Positions 8,418 to 19,600 of a DNA stretch of 45,735 nt are shown one piece after another. The position numbers were made by a program, and so were the translations under genes. The DNA lies in the NCBI GenBank assembly GCA_013152315.1, contig JAADGP010000028.1, positions 1 to 45,735 on the forward strand, read 5' to 3'. The notes beneath the pieces are model-generated. The model was not told the origin of the DNA and ran no database searches. It saw nothing but the letters and a program-made list of their open reading frames with translations. The stretch is from FCB group bacterium (GTDB lineage Bacteria > Fidelibacterota > Marinisomatia > Marinisomatales > JAADGP01). Positions within the stretch are counted from its first letter, which is position 1. The number at the start of each line of letters is the position of its first letter.

Positions 8418-9764
8418 TTATCCATTGAATTCAAAGGTTTCCAGAAAACTCGTGTCATATTCGCCTGATTTGAATCGATCATCCATCATAATCGCCCGCT
8501 GAAACGGGATGGTGGTCTTGGGACCTTCGATAATGCATTCTTCAAGGGCCCTTTCCATGCGGATGACGGCGCGTTGACGAGTACTGGCGGAAACGATCAA
8601 TTTCCCGATCATGGAATCATAATAAGTGGGAATCTCGTAACCGGCATAGGCATGCGTATCCACGCGTACCCCTTTCCCGCCCGGCATATGAAAGCTGGTG
8701 ATTTTCCGGGGCGAGGGATTAAAATTTTTCAGCGGATCCTCGGCATTAATTCGACATTCAATCGCGTGTCCCCGCAGTTTAAAATCGTAAAGAAACTCAG
8801 GGAAAGTTTCCCCGGCATGCATCCGGATTTGCTGTTTTATCAGATCAACACCGGTAACCATCTCCGTGACGGGATGCTCAACCTGGATACGGGTATTCAT
8901 TTCCATGAAATAGAAATTTTTGTCCTTGTCCAGAAGAAATTCCACGGTTCCCACCCCGTAATACCCCACGGTTTTGGCTGCTTTTATCGCCGTATCCCCG
9001 ATCTTTTTCCGTAATTCCTCATCCACGGCGGCGGAAGGGGATTCCTCAACCAATTTCTGGTGTCTGCGCTGGACGGAGCATTCACGCTCCCCGAGATGGA
9101 CAACATTTCCGTTCATGTCGCCCAGAATTTGCACTTCGATATGACGGGGATTTTCAATATACTTTTCGAGATAAATATCGCCGTTCCCGAATGCCGTTTC
9201 CGCCTCGGCATGAGCCGTGCGATAGGCCAGCGCTATTTCTTCTTCATTCCTGACCAATCGCATGCCGCGGCCGCCGCCACCGGCCGATGCTTTTAATATC
9301 ACCGGATATCCGACTTTTTCCGCCAATGTGATTGCTTCCCGGGGACTTTTCACAATATCCTGACTCCCCGGAATTACCGGGACATTCGCTTCCCGCATGG
9401 TGGTTTTGGCCTGCGCTTTGTCGCCCATGGAAGAAATCACTTCCGGAGGGGGACCGATGAAGGTAAAATTATTCTCGGCACAAATACGGGAAAAATTTGC
9501 GTCCTCCGCCAAAAATCCGTATCCCGGGTGAATGGCATCGGCATTCGTAATTTCCCCGGCGGCGATGATGCGCGGTATGTTCAGGTAACTTTCCTTACTT
9601 GGTCCGGGCCCGATACAGACCGCCTCATCGGCGAATTTTACATGCAGTGAGTATTCGTCAGCGGTGGAATAAACCGCCACCGTTTTTATTCCCAACTCGT
9701 GGCAGGCACGGATAATTCGTAGTGCAATTTCACCGCGGTTGGCGATGAGAATTTTCTTAAACAT
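8418..9764 (-). CDS. accC: Acetyl-CoA carboxylase, biotin carboxylase subunit
   Basis: ATP-dependent carboxylation of biotin on AccB, the first half-reaction of malonyl-CoA formation. The 448 aa are typical. It begins with [29 protein letters not shown] is the Gly-rich ATP loop, and [14 protein letters not shown] carries the catalytic Glu, Asn and Arg residues. RINAEDP and the C-terminal [10 protein letters not shown] are also conserved. It starts 5 nt after the accB stop, so both come from one transcript. The carboxyltransferase genes accA and accD are not in this window. Confidence 0.97.
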   Translation of the reverse strand: MFKKILIANRGEIALRIIRACHELGIKTVAVYSTADEYSLHVKFADEAVCIGPGPSKESYLNIPRIIAAGEITNADAIHPGYGFLAEDANFSRICAENNFTFIGPPPEVISSMGDKAQAKTTMREANVPVIPGSQDIVKSPREAITLAEKVGYPVILKASAGGGGRGMRLVRNEEEIALAYRTAHAEAETAFGNGDIYLEKYIENPRHIEVQILGDMNGNVVHLGERECSVQRRHQKLVEESPSAAVDEELRKKIGDTAIKAAKTVGYYGVGTVEFLLDKDKNFYFMEMNTRIQVEHPVTEMVTGVDLIKQQIRMHAGETFPEFLYDFKLRGHAIECRINAEDPLKNFNPSPRKITSFHMPGGKGVRVDTHAYAGYEIPTYYDSMIGKLIVSASTRQRAVIRMERALEECIIEGPKTTIPFQRAIMMDDRFKSGEYDTSFLETFEFNG

Positions 9765-9769
9765 AGGCC

Positions 9770-10234
9770 TCAGGATGTCGGCTCAATAAGAAACAGAGGT
9801 TGGTTGTATTCAACCGGTTGGCTGTTTTCCACCAAAATTTTCTTTATTGTCCCGTTCACTTCCGCTTCTATCTCATTCATGATTTTCATCGCTTCTATGA
9901 TACACAATGTATCCCCTTTAACCACCTGGTCTCCCTCCTTGATAAACGGATCGGCATCCGGCGCGGAAGCACGGTAAAAAGTCCCCGGCATCGGTGACAA
10001 AATCTCGATTTGATTATTGGTTTCCTTGGTGATTGCTTCCATGGCCGAAGACGATTCGGTATTTGCGTCAGCAACCGCTGTGTTCAACCGTTGGTCGGAC
10101 GCGGAAAACGCCTGGGCGGCAATGGGAGGCGATTTGACGACCCGGTACCTTCTTCCCCAAAACGTAACGTCAATTTCATTCACATCACTATGCTCTAATA
10201 GATAGATTATCTCTTTTAACTTATCTTGCCACAT
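9770..10234 (-). CDS. accB: Acetyl-CoA carboxylase, biotin carboxyl carrier protein
   Basis: Biotin carrier of acetyl-CoA carboxylase, 154 aa. An N-terminal helical region (about 1-30) and a low-complexity Ala/Ser-rich linker (about 35-75) precede the biotinyl domain. The biotinylated Lys is in [15 protein letters not shown], preceded by the conserved [10 protein letters not shown] and followed by NQPLFLIEP. It sits between efp (31 nt upstream) and accC (5 nt downstream), the common bacterial order efp-accB-accC. Confidence 0.97.
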   Translation of the reverse strand: MWQDKLKEIIYLLEHSDVNEIDVTFWGRRYRVVKSPPIAAQAFSASDQRLNTAVADANTESSSAMEAITKETNNQIEILSPMPGTFYRASAPDADPFIKEGDQVVKGDTLCIIEAMKIMNEIEAEVNGTIKKILVENSQPVEYNQPLFLIEPTS

Positions 10235-10265
10235 TGAATATCCTTGGCCTAATGCTTTCGAAAAA

Positions 10266-10823
10266 TCAGGAAATTTTCACTCGTTCAATATATTCCCCGG
10301 TGCGCGTATCGACCTTAATGACATCACCCAAGTCGATAAACAGGGGAACCTGAACCGTATGACCCGTTTCCAGAATTGCCGGCTTGGTCGCGCCCGTGGC
10401 CGTGTTACCGCGCACACCGGGTTCGGTCTCCGTCACTTCCAGTTCAACATGGGCCGGCAACCGCAGACTTAATATCTCAGACCCGTCAAACAGCAAATCG
10501 ACATTCATTCCCGGCTTTAAAAAGTTTTTTTCCTCGTCTACCGGAACGGAAATCTGGTCGAAGGTTTCATTATCCATAAATACAAAAGAATCACCATCCT
10601 GATATAAATATTGCATTGTTTTTGCTTCAACACGGATCAACTCGATCCGGGCACCGGCGTTAAAGGTCACATCAATTACTTTTCCGCTCTGGATATCCTT
10701 TAGTTTGGTACGGACAAAAGCTCCCCCCTTGCCGGGTTTGACGTGTTGAAACGAAACCACTTTCATCCGTTTCCCTTTATATAACAGAACGGCTCCGTTA
10801 CGAATATCTGCTGTCGTGGGCAT
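10266..10823 (-). CDS. efp: Elongation factor P
   Basis: Relieves ribosome stalling at proline stretches. The track ORF starts at 10910, but the real start is the ATG at 10823, giving 185 aa, because AGGAG lies 6 nt upstream and the protein then begins [20 protein letters not shown] as other EF-Ps do. The tip loop KPGKGGAF carries Lys32, the position modified by beta-lysylation in EpmA/EpmB organisms; the modifying genes are not seen here. The C-terminal OB domain has [14 protein letters not shown] and ends with [11 protein letters not shown]. Confidence 0.97.
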   Translation of the reverse strand: MPTTADIRNGAVLLYKGKRMKVVSFQHVKPGKGGAFVRTKLKDIQSGKVIDVTFNAGARIELIRVEAKTMQYLYQDGDSFVFMDNETFDQISVPVDEEKNFLKPGMNVDLLFDGSEILSLRLPAHVELEVTETEPGVRGNTATGATKPAILETGHTVQVPLFIDLGDVIKVDTRTGEYIERVKIS

Positions 10824-10901
10824 ATTTTCTCCTAGTATTAAGCCGATAAATTTACGTAAGAGGAGTTTTACTTCAAATTTATGAATACACCCAACGCGGA
10901 T

Positions 10902-10929
10902 ACATTCCACGCGAAAAACCGGGGAATGT
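10902..10929. other. Inverted repeat behind the BatD-like gene
   Basis: A perfect 7-bp inverted repeat (ACATTCC / GGAATGT) with a 14-nt loop starts right after the BatD-like stop codon and lies upstream of efp. The position fits a transcription end or mRNA-stabilising hairpin, but it lacks a U-tract, so a Rho-independent terminator is not supported. Confidence 0.3.
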
Positions 10930-11895
10930 TTATACTTCGCTCCCGGCAGGTATTTGTACTTGCTCCGGCTTCCAGTATTTCAGCGTGTCACGGATGAATT
11001 CGCGCGACCAGTTCAGATCGCGATTCAGCATTTCCGGCGCAGGCACATGTTTGGCATATTTAATCAGGTCGGCGCGTTCCAAAAGGGAAATCCAGGGGCC
11101 CCAAAGTTCCTCTTCGAACGGGAATAACTCACGGTTGGCCCGGATTTGTTCGGTGGTCATTTCCAATGTTTTAATATATAAGCTGCTCTCCACGTATTGC
11201 CTCAGGATATGGGACAACCGAACATAAAACTCTTTTACGTCGTCCCGGTATTTATCGTCCAATTCCCGCAGTTTCCGCAGGGCTACCGTATCCGCCGGTT
11301 CGGTCACTTCCCAGGATTCCTCTTCCATGTGAACCGGTGGTATTCGTTTTTTCCAGGTCCATATTATTCCCGCAATAAGCACAACCAACAGACCGGCGAA
11401 AAGAATCCCTTTCCACGGAAGCGGCATTTTTACCGGCACCGGTCCTTTAATCGGTTTTATTTCAGGGGTAACAGCCCCTTTCAGGATCGAATGAATGTTT
11501 ACCTCTACCGGGTCGGTCGCGAACACGTAATCCACGCTGCTGTCAGGCTTCATCACCACCACATTATAAGCGGGTATTTCATAATGACCCGTATCCCAAA
11601 ATACAATCGCGAATTCCACGCCGCGACGGTCTCTTTCCGTCGCGAACATACGCCTGTTCCTGATTTCGAACGACAATGAATCGTTTTCCCAATCCGAAAA
11701 TTTAAGGGGCCGGTCCGACCCCCCGCTTACCGTGACCCGATAATGAATAATATCGCCGATTGTCGCGTCGGTCGTATCGACCATACTCTCGATCCGGATC
11801 GGCTTTTCGACCTGATTGGAACGGCAACTGAAGATGAACAACAGGGTTATTGAAATAAATAAAAACCAGATTGTTTTGTTTTTCACAATAAACAT
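10930..11895 (-). CDS. BatD/DUF4381-like membrane-anchored protein
   Basis: 321 aa, with a hydrophobic N-terminus ending in FIFSC (Cys24, a weak lipobox), an extracytoplasmic beta-rich region (about 30-155), one TM helix (about 162-181), and a charged helical cytoplasmic region that resembles the C-terminal part of BatD/DUF4381 proteins (EFYVRLSHILRQYVESS). Such proteins are encoded with MoxR ATPases and DUF58 proteins and are thought to help assemble or activate envelope complexes. Its start overlaps the DUF58 stop by 1 nt (TAATG), so it closes the moxR cluster. The exact family assignment is by context plus overall architecture. Confidence 0.72.
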   Translation of the reverse strand: MFIVKNKTIWFLFISITLLFIFSCRSNQVEKPIRIESMVDTTDATIGDIIHYRVTVSGGSDRPLKFSDWENDSLSFEIRNRRMFATERDRRGVEFAIVFWDTGHYEIPAYNVVVMKPDSSVDYVFATDPVEVNIHSILKGAVTPEIKPIKGPVPVKMPLPWKGILFAGLLVVLIAGIIWTWKKRIPPVHMEEESWEVTEPADTVALRKLRELDDKYRDDVKEFYVRLSHILRQYVESSLYIKTLEMTTEQIRANRELFPFEEELWGPWISLLERADLIKYAKHVPAPEMLNRDLNWSREFIRDTLKYWKPEQVQIPAGSEV

Positions 11896-12770
11896 TAATA
11901 ACGCCGTTCGCGTTGTTTAAAATAACTCATCAGGGGATTTATATAGTCTTCCCCGGTGGAAATTTGAATTAAATCGAATTTGATTTTATCGCATTCTTTC
12001 TTTAACCGCTCAAAACGTTTTTTAACCGCTTGTGAATAATCCATCCGTTCCTGGGAAACACCGGTATCTATCCAAAATTCCTGTTCGGTTTCGGGATCGT
12101 GCACTTTCACGAGTCCGATGTCCGGTATGTCAATTTCCGCCGGATCGTATATTTGCAGTCCGATCAAATCGTGCTTACGATTTACGACCCGTAAGGTCGT
12201 CAGGAAACCTTCATCAATATAATCGGAAATCAGAAAAACGACACTGCGCCGTTTGGCGACTTTTAAAAGGAAATCCAACGCGGTCTGGATCGATGTACCC
12301 CGACCCTGCGGTTGATGAAATAGCAATTCGCGGATCACGCGCAAAACATGGGAACGCCCCTTTTTCGGGGCAATATATTGTTCAACGGTATCGCTGAATA
12401 AAATCACGCCTACTTTATCATTGTTCTTAATCGCGGAAAAACCCAGCACGGCGGCAATTTCGATTCCGATTTCGGTCTTGAACTTATCGATCGTTCCGAA
12501 ATGACCGGAACGGCTGACATCGATCATAAGGAAAACCGTTAATTCGCGTTCCTCCTCAAAAACCTTCACAAAAGGAGCGCCGCTGCGAGCGGTCACGTTC
12601 CAGTCAATCAGGCGCACATCATCACCGGGCTGGTATTCGCGAACTTCCGAAAAAGTCATCCCCCGTCCTTTAAACACCGAATGGTATTCGCCGCCGAAGA
12701 GATCATTGACCAGACCCCTGGTTCGGATTTCCAAACGGCGGACTTTTTTGAATATTTCGCTGGGGATCAT
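11895..12770 (-). CDS. DUF58 domain protein (VWA-like)
   Basis: 291-aa cytoplasmic protein with the DUF58 signature PGDDVRLIDWNVTARSG near residue 48 and a following von Willebrand A-like fold. The VWA metal-site motif appears as MIDVSRSGHFG (DxSxS-like), with VVFLISDYIDEG later. DUF58 proteins act with MoxR AAA ATPases; in studied cases the VWA domain is thought to recruit ATPase targets. It lies 132 nt after moxR, longer than other gaps in this operon, and overlaps the BatD-like gene by 1 nt. Confidence 0.92.
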   Translation of the reverse strand: MIPSEIFKKVRRLEIRTRGLVNDLFGGEYHSVFKGRGMTFSEVREYQPGDDVRLIDWNVTARSGAPFVKVFEEERELTVFLMIDVSRSGHFGTIDKFKTEIGIEIAAVLGFSAIKNNDKVGVILFSDTVEQYIAPKKGRSHVLRVIRELLFHQPQGRGTSIQTALDFLLKVAKRRSVVFLISDYIDEGFLTTLRVVNRKHDLIGLQIYDPAEIDIPDIGLVKVHDPETEQEFWIDTGVSQERMDYSQAVKKRFERLKKECDKIKFDLIQISTGEDYINPLMSYFKQRERRY

Positions 12771-12902
12771 TTAAAGGGACTGGTTATCAGCATTAGATCG
12801 AAGCGCCCTCGTTCCCATGCATCGGTACAATTCAGCGACGATAGCAATCCGGGCGATTCGATTGCGCTTCACCATCTGTTTTTTCCGCTTTATCTTTTGT
12901 GC

Positions 12903-13898
12903 TCAGGGCACTTCGATTGTATCAAACAAGCGTTTTATTATATCTTCCGAAGTAAGTTCCTCGGCTTCGGCCTCGTAGGTCAAAATAATACGATGCCGCA
13001 ATACATCCGCACCGATGTAACGGATGTCTTCCGGGGTAATGTATCCCCGATGTTCGATGAAGGCCCTGGCTTTCGCCGCCAATATAAGGTTTATCGTCGC
13101 CCGCGGAGAAGCTCCGTATTCTATTAATTCCTCCATATCGGATAGCTGATAAGCGGCGGGATCGCGTGTCGCGAAGACCAGGTTTAGAACATATTCCTCG
13201 ACTTTTTCATCAACATAAATATCATTAATGGTTTCCTGGGCTTTCAGGATTTGATGCGGTTGAATCACGGGTTGGACATCAAAGGTCTGGTTGGTTTTCG
13301 CGGTGCGACGCAAGATTTGTTTCTCTTCCGCTTTCGAGGGGTAATCCACTTTCAATTTAAGCATAAACCGGTCGACTTGCGCTTCCGGCAAGGGGTATGT
13401 GCCTTCCTGTTCGATGGGGTTTTGAGTCGCCAAAACCAGAAATGGTGTTTCCAGCAAAAACGTTTCTTCACCAATCGTAACCTGCCGCTCCTGCATGGCT
13501 TCCAACAGTGCGCTTTGCACTTTTGAGGGTGCCCGGTTAATTTCATCCGCCAAAATAATATTGGCAAAGATTGGCCCCTTCCGGGTTTCGAAACCACCCG
13601 TTTTTTGATTATAGATGAGCGTCCCCAAAAGGTCGGCGGGTAACATATCAGGCGTGAACTGAATCCGTTGAAATTTCGTGTCGATTAGTTGTGCCAATGA
13701 TTTAACAATCAGCGTCTTCGCCAACCCCGGAACACCTTCCAGGAGAATATGGCCATTCGCCAACATGCTGATTAAGATTTTATTGATTAATTCGTCCTGA
13801 CCGACAATTATCTCGCCGAGCGCGCGTTTCAAGGCGTCGACAAACATCGATTCTTTGGAGATCCGTTCGTTGATCTCCGTTAAACTGAACTCTGTCAT
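12903..13898 (-). CDS. MoxR-family AAA+ ATPase
   Basis: 331-aa AAA+ chaperone-like ATPase. Walker A is EGVPGLAKT (54-62), Walker B is ILADEINRAP (about 114-123) followed by KVQSALLEAMQE, sensor 1 is LATQNPIEQEG, and DRFMLKLKVDYP and YGASPRATINL follow as in the MoxR family. It activates or assembles partner complexes, usually those with VWA or DUF58 proteins, as the neighbouring gene suggests. It starts 14 nt after the TPR lipoprotein gene. No methanol dehydrogenase or other classical client is nearby, so the target is probably an envelope complex. Confidence 0.95.
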   Translation of the reverse strand: MTEFSLTEINERISKESMFVDALKRALGEIIVGQDELINKILISMLANGHILLEGVPGLAKTLIVKSLAQLIDTKFQRIQFTPDMLPADLLGTLIYNQKTGGFETRKGPIFANIILADEINRAPSKVQSALLEAMQERQVTIGEETFLLETPFLVLATQNPIEQEGTYPLPEAQVDRFMLKLKVDYPSKAEEKQILRRTAKTNQTFDVQPVIQPHQILKAQETINDIYVDEKVEEYVLNLVFATRDPAAYQLSDMEELIEYGASPRATINLILAAKARAFIEHRGYITPEDIRYIGADVLRHRIILTYEAEAEELTSEDIIKRLFDTIEVP

Positions 13899-13912
13899 GG
13901 AATTCCTTCTAT

Positions 13913-14677
13913 CTATTGCGGAGGAGTTGAACCCGCGGGTGAATCACCGGTAATATGTTTCAATACCGGAATTTCGTTAATATCTTTTCCTAAGAAATCT
14001 AATTCGAATTTAACCGACGGCGTCAATTCATGTTTGGGATAGTTCTCCATAAAAGCCATGTACTCCTGGCGGGCACTATCAAGGTCATTTAATACATTGG
14101 CATAAATATAACCAATCATAAACTGGGCGTGCGCCTCTTGCTGGGACCCCTTGAAGTCTTTCGTAACCTTACGATACGCGGCAATTGCCTGCTGGAAATC
14201 CCGCAAGTCATTCATATAAATGTCACCAATTAAATACTGGGCTTTGGGCGCGATCTCATGGGAGGGGAAATTTGAAACCAGGTAATTTAAAGCGTCCAAC
14301 GAACGGGTAATGTTTTTCGCGCCCCGGCTCGATTCGGCTTTATTGAACAACCAATCGGGAAAACCCTCTATGTCTTCACGCGCGAGTTGGGCGGAAGGAG
14401 TATTAGGGTATTTCGCCACTATCATTTCCAGGACTTTATATCCTTCGTCGTAATTATCCTGGTTATCAAGATAAATCCTGGCGATTTGATAATGAATTCC
14501 CGGAACGAGTGTATCTTCGGGATAGCTGTCAATTAATTTTTGAAATTCCTGGAGGGCCAAATCATATTGTCCCTGTTTAACATAATCTGCTCCTAATTGT
14601 TTTAATTCATCAGGAGATTTGCTGCAGCCAACGATAAATAAAACCAGTAAAACCGTAACACCCAATTTCATATTCAT
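13913..14677 (-). CDS. TPR lipoprotein, BamD/YfiO-like
   Basis: Predicted lipoprotein with signal peptide ending in LFIVGC and mature start at Cys-Ser-Lys. At least four tetratricopeptide-like repeats follow, such as ADYVKQGQYDLALQEFQKLIDSYPEDT and QYLIGDIYMNDLRDFQQAIAAYRKV. The layout resembles BamD, the TPR lipoprotein of the outer-membrane beta-barrel assembly machine, and the adjacent Omp85 gene supports an envelope assembly role; a general Tol-Pal-type TPR protein is the alternative. The track starts at a TTG (14689); I choose the ATG at 14677 since GGGAAG is well spaced before it. Length is then 254 aa. Confidence 0.8.
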   Translation of the reverse strand: MNMKLGVTVLLVLFIVGCSKSPDELKQLGADYVKQGQYDLALQEFQKLIDSYPEDTLVPGIHYQIARIYLDNQDNYDEGYKVLEMIVAKYPNTPSAQLAREDIEGFPDWLFNKAESSRGAKNITRSLDALNYLVSNFPSHEIAPKAQYLIGDIYMNDLRDFQQAIAAYRKVTKDFKGSQQEAHAQFMIGYIYANVLNDLDSARQEYMAFMENYPKHELTPSVKFELDFLGKDINEIPVLKHITGDSPAGSTPPQ

Positions 14678-14797
14678 TTTTCTTCCCAATTTTAATTATA
14701 AGACGACGAAATTTAGAAGATGGGTTGCCGTCCAAACAAGGCTTAACTATGATGGTTGTAACACCAATTAAGAATATTTGTTCCTGCCGGATACCAG

Positions 14798-16606
14798 TTA
14801 AAATATATAATGCACCCCCAGTTGCAACTCCCATACATTCAACTGTTTAACCGGCACGGCATAATCCAATCTGATTGGTCCGAGGGGAGTGGCCAAGGTA
14901 AGGCCAAGCCCTATATCCCATACAATACTTTGAGGCGTGATATTGGATACGTTATCGGTGAGTAAACCACCATCAGCGAATATTTCGCCCCCGATCAGCC
15001 AAAACAATGGAAATCGAACTTCCCAGTTCGTTAATATTCTGATCGTATTTCCATAAGGAATTTTTGTCTTCTGCCCTGCTTCGTCAACAACTTCAACCGT
15101 CTGGAATTTTAATGTTTCCCAGGCTCGCAAACTTGTACTTCCTCCCAGATAAAACTTATCATAACGAATATCCTGGTATGTCTTATCCCAACCAAACATC
15201 ATACCATATTTCAAACGCCCGGCCAAGACCGTGTTTCTTATAATGGAAATATATTTATTCAGGCCGAAATCCAACTTTAAAAAATCACGGCTCCCCCCTA
15301 ATATTCCCCCGGTCTGGTTTAAATCCACATCCAGCATCCATCCTTTTTTCGGATAAAGGGGATTGTCGGTACCATCCAGATGCAACTTAATGGTGAATGA
15401 TCGTTGTTCGATATCCTGTTTCAAACTTATGGGTTCGATAAACTTTTCCCACCGGAGCCCGGAGTCGAAAAACGATCGATCGGAGAAACGATAGAGATTG
15501 GAAATCGTAAGTCCGTAACGGTGAATGTTGGGGTTATCTTTCTGACCGTAATTTTTAAAGGTTTCATAATAGGCCTTTATTTGGGTAGGGATTCGATACC
15601 CCAAAATCCATTGGTTGCGAAAACTCATGTCAAACCGTATCCGTGGGTAAAATATCTCCTGACCAATGGGAATATGTCCGGTTAGTTTCGTTGAAAAACT
15701 GGTCGTCGTTTTTAAAAAACTACGATTGCGCCATTCCACTTCGCCACCGATGCCGGGAAAGGGTTCCACACCCTCATAAAACTCGATCGGATAATAACCA
15801 CCTTCCGATATCCACTCCCGCGGTTTGAATTGCCGTAATTCAATCAATAAATTAACGGTCGTATCGCTGTTGACGACCTTAATGGGCGTAATATTCGCCG
15901 CCGAGAAGACCCCGGTCTCAATCAATCGCCTCTGGGAAAGAATAATATCATCGCGATTATACTTATCCCCGGGTTTGAATACCAATTCACGTTCCACTAC
16001 GGAAGTGTCCATCTGTTTTAACCCTTTAATAAAATAGGAATGGATATAAACGTCAGGACCTTCATCGATTTGAATTAACACATCCACCGAATCGCGGATC
16101 ACATCGGAAACCCGCACAACGCAAAACAATTTTCCATAGCGCTGATATTCCGCTTCCACGGTAGCGATATTCGAATTGGCGGTGACCGGATCGTAAGGTT
16201 TATTTTCTTTTAAACCCATTAAATTGGCAATGGTTTTATTGCTGACAATACTATTACCCCGGATTATGACTGATCTCAAATAGTACCGTTTCCCTTCTTT
16301 AATAATTATAAAAACATCGGCCTGGTCGTCCTGAATCTCGAAGGAGTCTTTTACCGTTACCTCCAAAAACCCCTTTGATCGATATAGCGTTTTAACGCTG
16401 ATGGCGTCCATACGCAATAATCGCCGGTCGAAACGCGTCTTGGAGAACAGCTTATGTTCTTTCAGTCGCATTACCGCTCTTATCTGATCTTTCTTAAGCG
16501 CCTTGGCGCCGATAATTTCCACCCGGTTTACGACAATATCATTTACCGGACTTGCCGAAAGCATGCAATACGACATGAGGAAGAGAAAGATAGTGGTTTT
16601 ATACAC
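14798..16606 (-). CDS. Omp85-family outer-membrane assembly protein, TamA-like
   Basis: 602 aa. A signal peptide (cleavage near LSAS-PV, residue 19) is followed by three POTRA-like repeats, roughly 24-98, 100-180 and 182-265 (VNRVEIIGAKALKKDQIRA, LRSVIIRGNSIVSNKTI, YIHSYFIKGLKQMDTS). The rest is a beta-barrel with FYLGGSTSLRAW, a variant of the Omp85 loop-6 motif (usually VRGY/F), and LGPIRLDYAVPV near the end. It terminates in an aromatic residue (HYIF), typical of outer-membrane barrels. Three POTRAs plus a tamB-like gene 7 nt upstream favour TamA over BamA, which usually has five POTRAs. Confidence 0.85.
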   Translation of the reverse strand: MYKTTIFLFLMSYCMLSASPVNDIVVNRVEIIGAKALKKDQIRAVMRLKEHKLFSKTRFDRRLLRMDAISVKTLYRSKGFLEVTVKDSFEIQDDQADVFIIIKEGKRYYLRSVIIRGNSIVSNKTIANLMGLKENKPYDPVTANSNIATVEAEYQRYGKLFCVVRVSDVIRDSVDVLIQIDEGPDVYIHSYFIKGLKQMDTSVVERELVFKPGDKYNRDDIILSQRRLIETGVFSAANITPIKVVNSDTTVNLLIELRQFKPREWISEGGYYPIEFYEGVEPFPGIGGEVEWRNRSFLKTTTSFSTKLTGHIPIGQEIFYPRIRFDMSFRNQWILGYRIPTQIKAYYETFKNYGQKDNPNIHRYGLTISNLYRFSDRSFFDSGLRWEKFIEPISLKQDIEQRSFTIKLHLDGTDNPLYPKKGWMLDVDLNQTGGILGGSRDFLKLDFGLNKYISIIRNTVLAGRLKYGMMFGWDKTYQDIRYDKFYLGGSTSLRAWETLKFQTVEVVDEAGQKTKIPYGNTIRILTNWEVRFPLFWLIGGEIFADGGLLTDNVSNITPQSIVWDIGLGLTLATPLGPIRLDYAVPVKQLNVWELQLGVHYIF

Positions 16607-16613
16607 GGCGGTG

Positions 16614-19600
16614 TCAGTACGAATATCTGAGACGGTACTTTACGTGGAAATTCCCGGTTTTATCGACGTTTCCCACCACGGATAAATAACGACTTACTTT
16701 TATTTCCACACCTAACATATGATTGGGGTTGGTAAGCGAAAACGATCTCCGGTAGGCCAACGATAACTTATCCGAAAGGTCGGCCTTAATGGAAAAATCT
16801 TCCTGGCTGTTCGGATTCAGGAACCCGCCCGTTCCGCTGATTGTCACATCTTTTACTAATCCAAGTTGGTTTAAAGCGCTGATTTGCATCAGATTTTTCT
16901 CTAATTGGCTCTCAAACCACGCGCCCAATATAGCCTGTGCCTGATTCCCAAATCCAGTGGAAGATATTTCCTGATCTTCAAATCTTTTTCTCCACGTTAA
17001 TAATTCGAGAATATCGCTTTGCGAAAAACCGCTGGAAGATTCCAGTTTCAGACGCGGATGATCCATGGAACCTATTAAAGAAATACTAATTCGTTCACCA
17101 TTAATAACCGTTTCGGCCGAAATATCCAAGTAGGGGTTGAACCCCTTGCCGTCAAAAGCCAAATAGCCATCGGAAATTGTAAATATATCACCATAATAAT
17201 AAAACTTACCTTCCTGGATGTACAGTTCGCCGGCGAAATCAGCCGGCCGATTGCCGAATTGACTGATACTCACCTCACCGCCGATATTCGCGTCAATCTG
17301 GCTGTTAATCAGGTTAAAGTCGCCCTGAATGGGGAAATTCAACTTGTAATTCATGATAATGCCACCCTCTTCGGATGGTTCCGCCCCCACCGTTTCGGAA
17401 ACGAATTCCTGGAACATTTGCACATCAATGGCAGCAATTTCTCCCGCAACGGTAATGGTATCACGTCCGGTGATATTCACGTCCAAGTCGACAACACCTT
17501 CAATATCTTCGATCAGGGCCTTGAAATAGACATTTTTACCGGTTGCGTGAATATCATACCGTGGCTTGAAGAATTGTGTTAAATCCATTTCCCCTTTGAT
17601 ATCCAGGTTGTCTTTCCCCTTGGAACGATCACCCCGTTTAACCATTTTACCGGACAGGTGATCTACGATAAACCGGTTTTTTATTACTTTCGCTTTTCCA
17701 TTTAAATGGGTAATCGGGTCATCGAGTAAAATAGTATAGACTTTGGCATTATCAAGGTTAATGAACCCATCCCGTACCGGATGTTCCGGTGTGCCGCTTA
17801 ATCGTAAGCCGATATCAAAATTGCCCGTTATGGAATCCACTTCCGCTAAATAAGCAGACAAAAATTCAAGATTGGACAAATGCCCCTTGGTATCAATCCA
17901 AAGGGAATCCTGGGTGATTAAGCGACCGAACGTTTCGGATCCAAGATCATAATCGACCGGTAAATAACCTTTACCTTCGATATAATTATCTCCCCGTCGC
18001 GATGAAAAGGAAGTGAATTCGAGACGATGATTCCCATATTTACCCGACCCTTTTACCGTGCCCAGGGACAATATGTCAAAAACGGCATCATCAACTTTAA
18101 CGTCAAAACTGAAACTGGTATTTTCGGTCGTGCCGCCAAGGTCAAAGTTCCCGCTGACCATTCCCCCTAAATGAAACCAATCAGGGATAAACTGTGTGAA
18201 TAATTCAATATTCAAATTCTTGAAATTGGTCTGTAATTCAACTTTTACCGATTCCCCGGAGGTTTTTTTAAGAGGAATAACTCCGGAAACCTGTACGCCG
18301 GTATTTGCTCCATCGATTAGAGTCAACTCATCAATATGCAAAATGTTGTTACGGATAAGCAGTGAAACGATCAAATCATTAAACGGCTGTCCGGCAATTT
18401 CACCGTTTTTAAAGGAAACATCAATTAAACGATCAAGGTTATTAATATCACCCTGAATTCCCATTTCACCAAAAACAATCCCTTTTAGCTTAAACCGCTT
18501 ATCCCTGACAAAATAGGAAAAGATTTCCGAGTCCACGTTTGATAATTTTATTCGGCCTTCAATTCTGTTGTCATTGGTTAAATAGCCTTCTATTACTCCA
18601 TCGTCCACGTGTAATGTAAAAGGTTTTATATCGAATAAATTTTCATCACGCCGAATATGGATGGGGTCGGTGTTAATCAGATAGTGCCCCTCATAGGCCA
18701 ACTGGACCCGTTCGACGGTAATATTCTTTTCATCTTTAATTCCCCCTGTTAATTGGAAAAAATTGTTCCCGGAATTCAGTTGCAGGTTTTCAATATTCAA
18801 TTTGTTTGCGGCAAAAGAAAACTCACCAATGCCATTATCAAAGTGAAAAGTACGCCATTCCCCGCGACCTAATTTTACCTGTGCGAATCCTTTTTCTTCC
18901 CCTCCCTGATCCTCAATTTTGGCGTTTAATCCGACATCTTTTATTTGTAAATCCCGGTACTGAATATTCTTTCCGGTCAGATCGACGATAAAAGTCGGAC
19001 GCTCAAACGAACCGGTAACTTTCAGGTTTCCGGTGGCGGTTCCGCTGTTTAATGAGTCGCTCCAAAAATTATTGATCAGAAATACGCTGGCATCGTTCAG
19101 GTCCAATGCAAGATCCAAATCCTGTTCCCGAAAATTGACGAATCCTTTGATCACTACCGAACTGGGACCGATATTCAGTACGAGGGGTTCCGGCAGGTCC
19201 AACAAACTATCATGATAGGCTATTGATCCCGATACGGAAATGAGGTTATCGGGATACAGTTTTGATTCCTGGACTTCCATGGTTAACGACAGGTCATCAA
19301 TCCGGCCACTATCGATAATTCCTTCATATAAAACCAGACCGGAGACATTGGTCTCTTTCTGTCGTTTCAACCAGCGTCCCAGATCAAGTTGCGTAAGCTG
19401 CATATTCCCGCTTATTCTTCCTGAATATTCGAATAATCCGCTCAGGCTTAACTGTGTTTGATCGCTGGTTAGCAATAGTTTCTCCAGGGCAAGGTAATCC
19501 TTGTATTTTTTAAGTGTGAACTCGCCACCCATATTCAGGCCCAAGGCATTGGAAACAGTGATCTTCCCGTTGTAATCCGTAAAATCAGTTTCCAGGTGGA

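Noticed and set aside
12771-12902. 34-codon ORF between moxR and the DUF58 gene ending TAA directly before the ATG
   Set aside because: Too short, Arg-rich and without a pattern; position could allow coupling but nothing else supports it.
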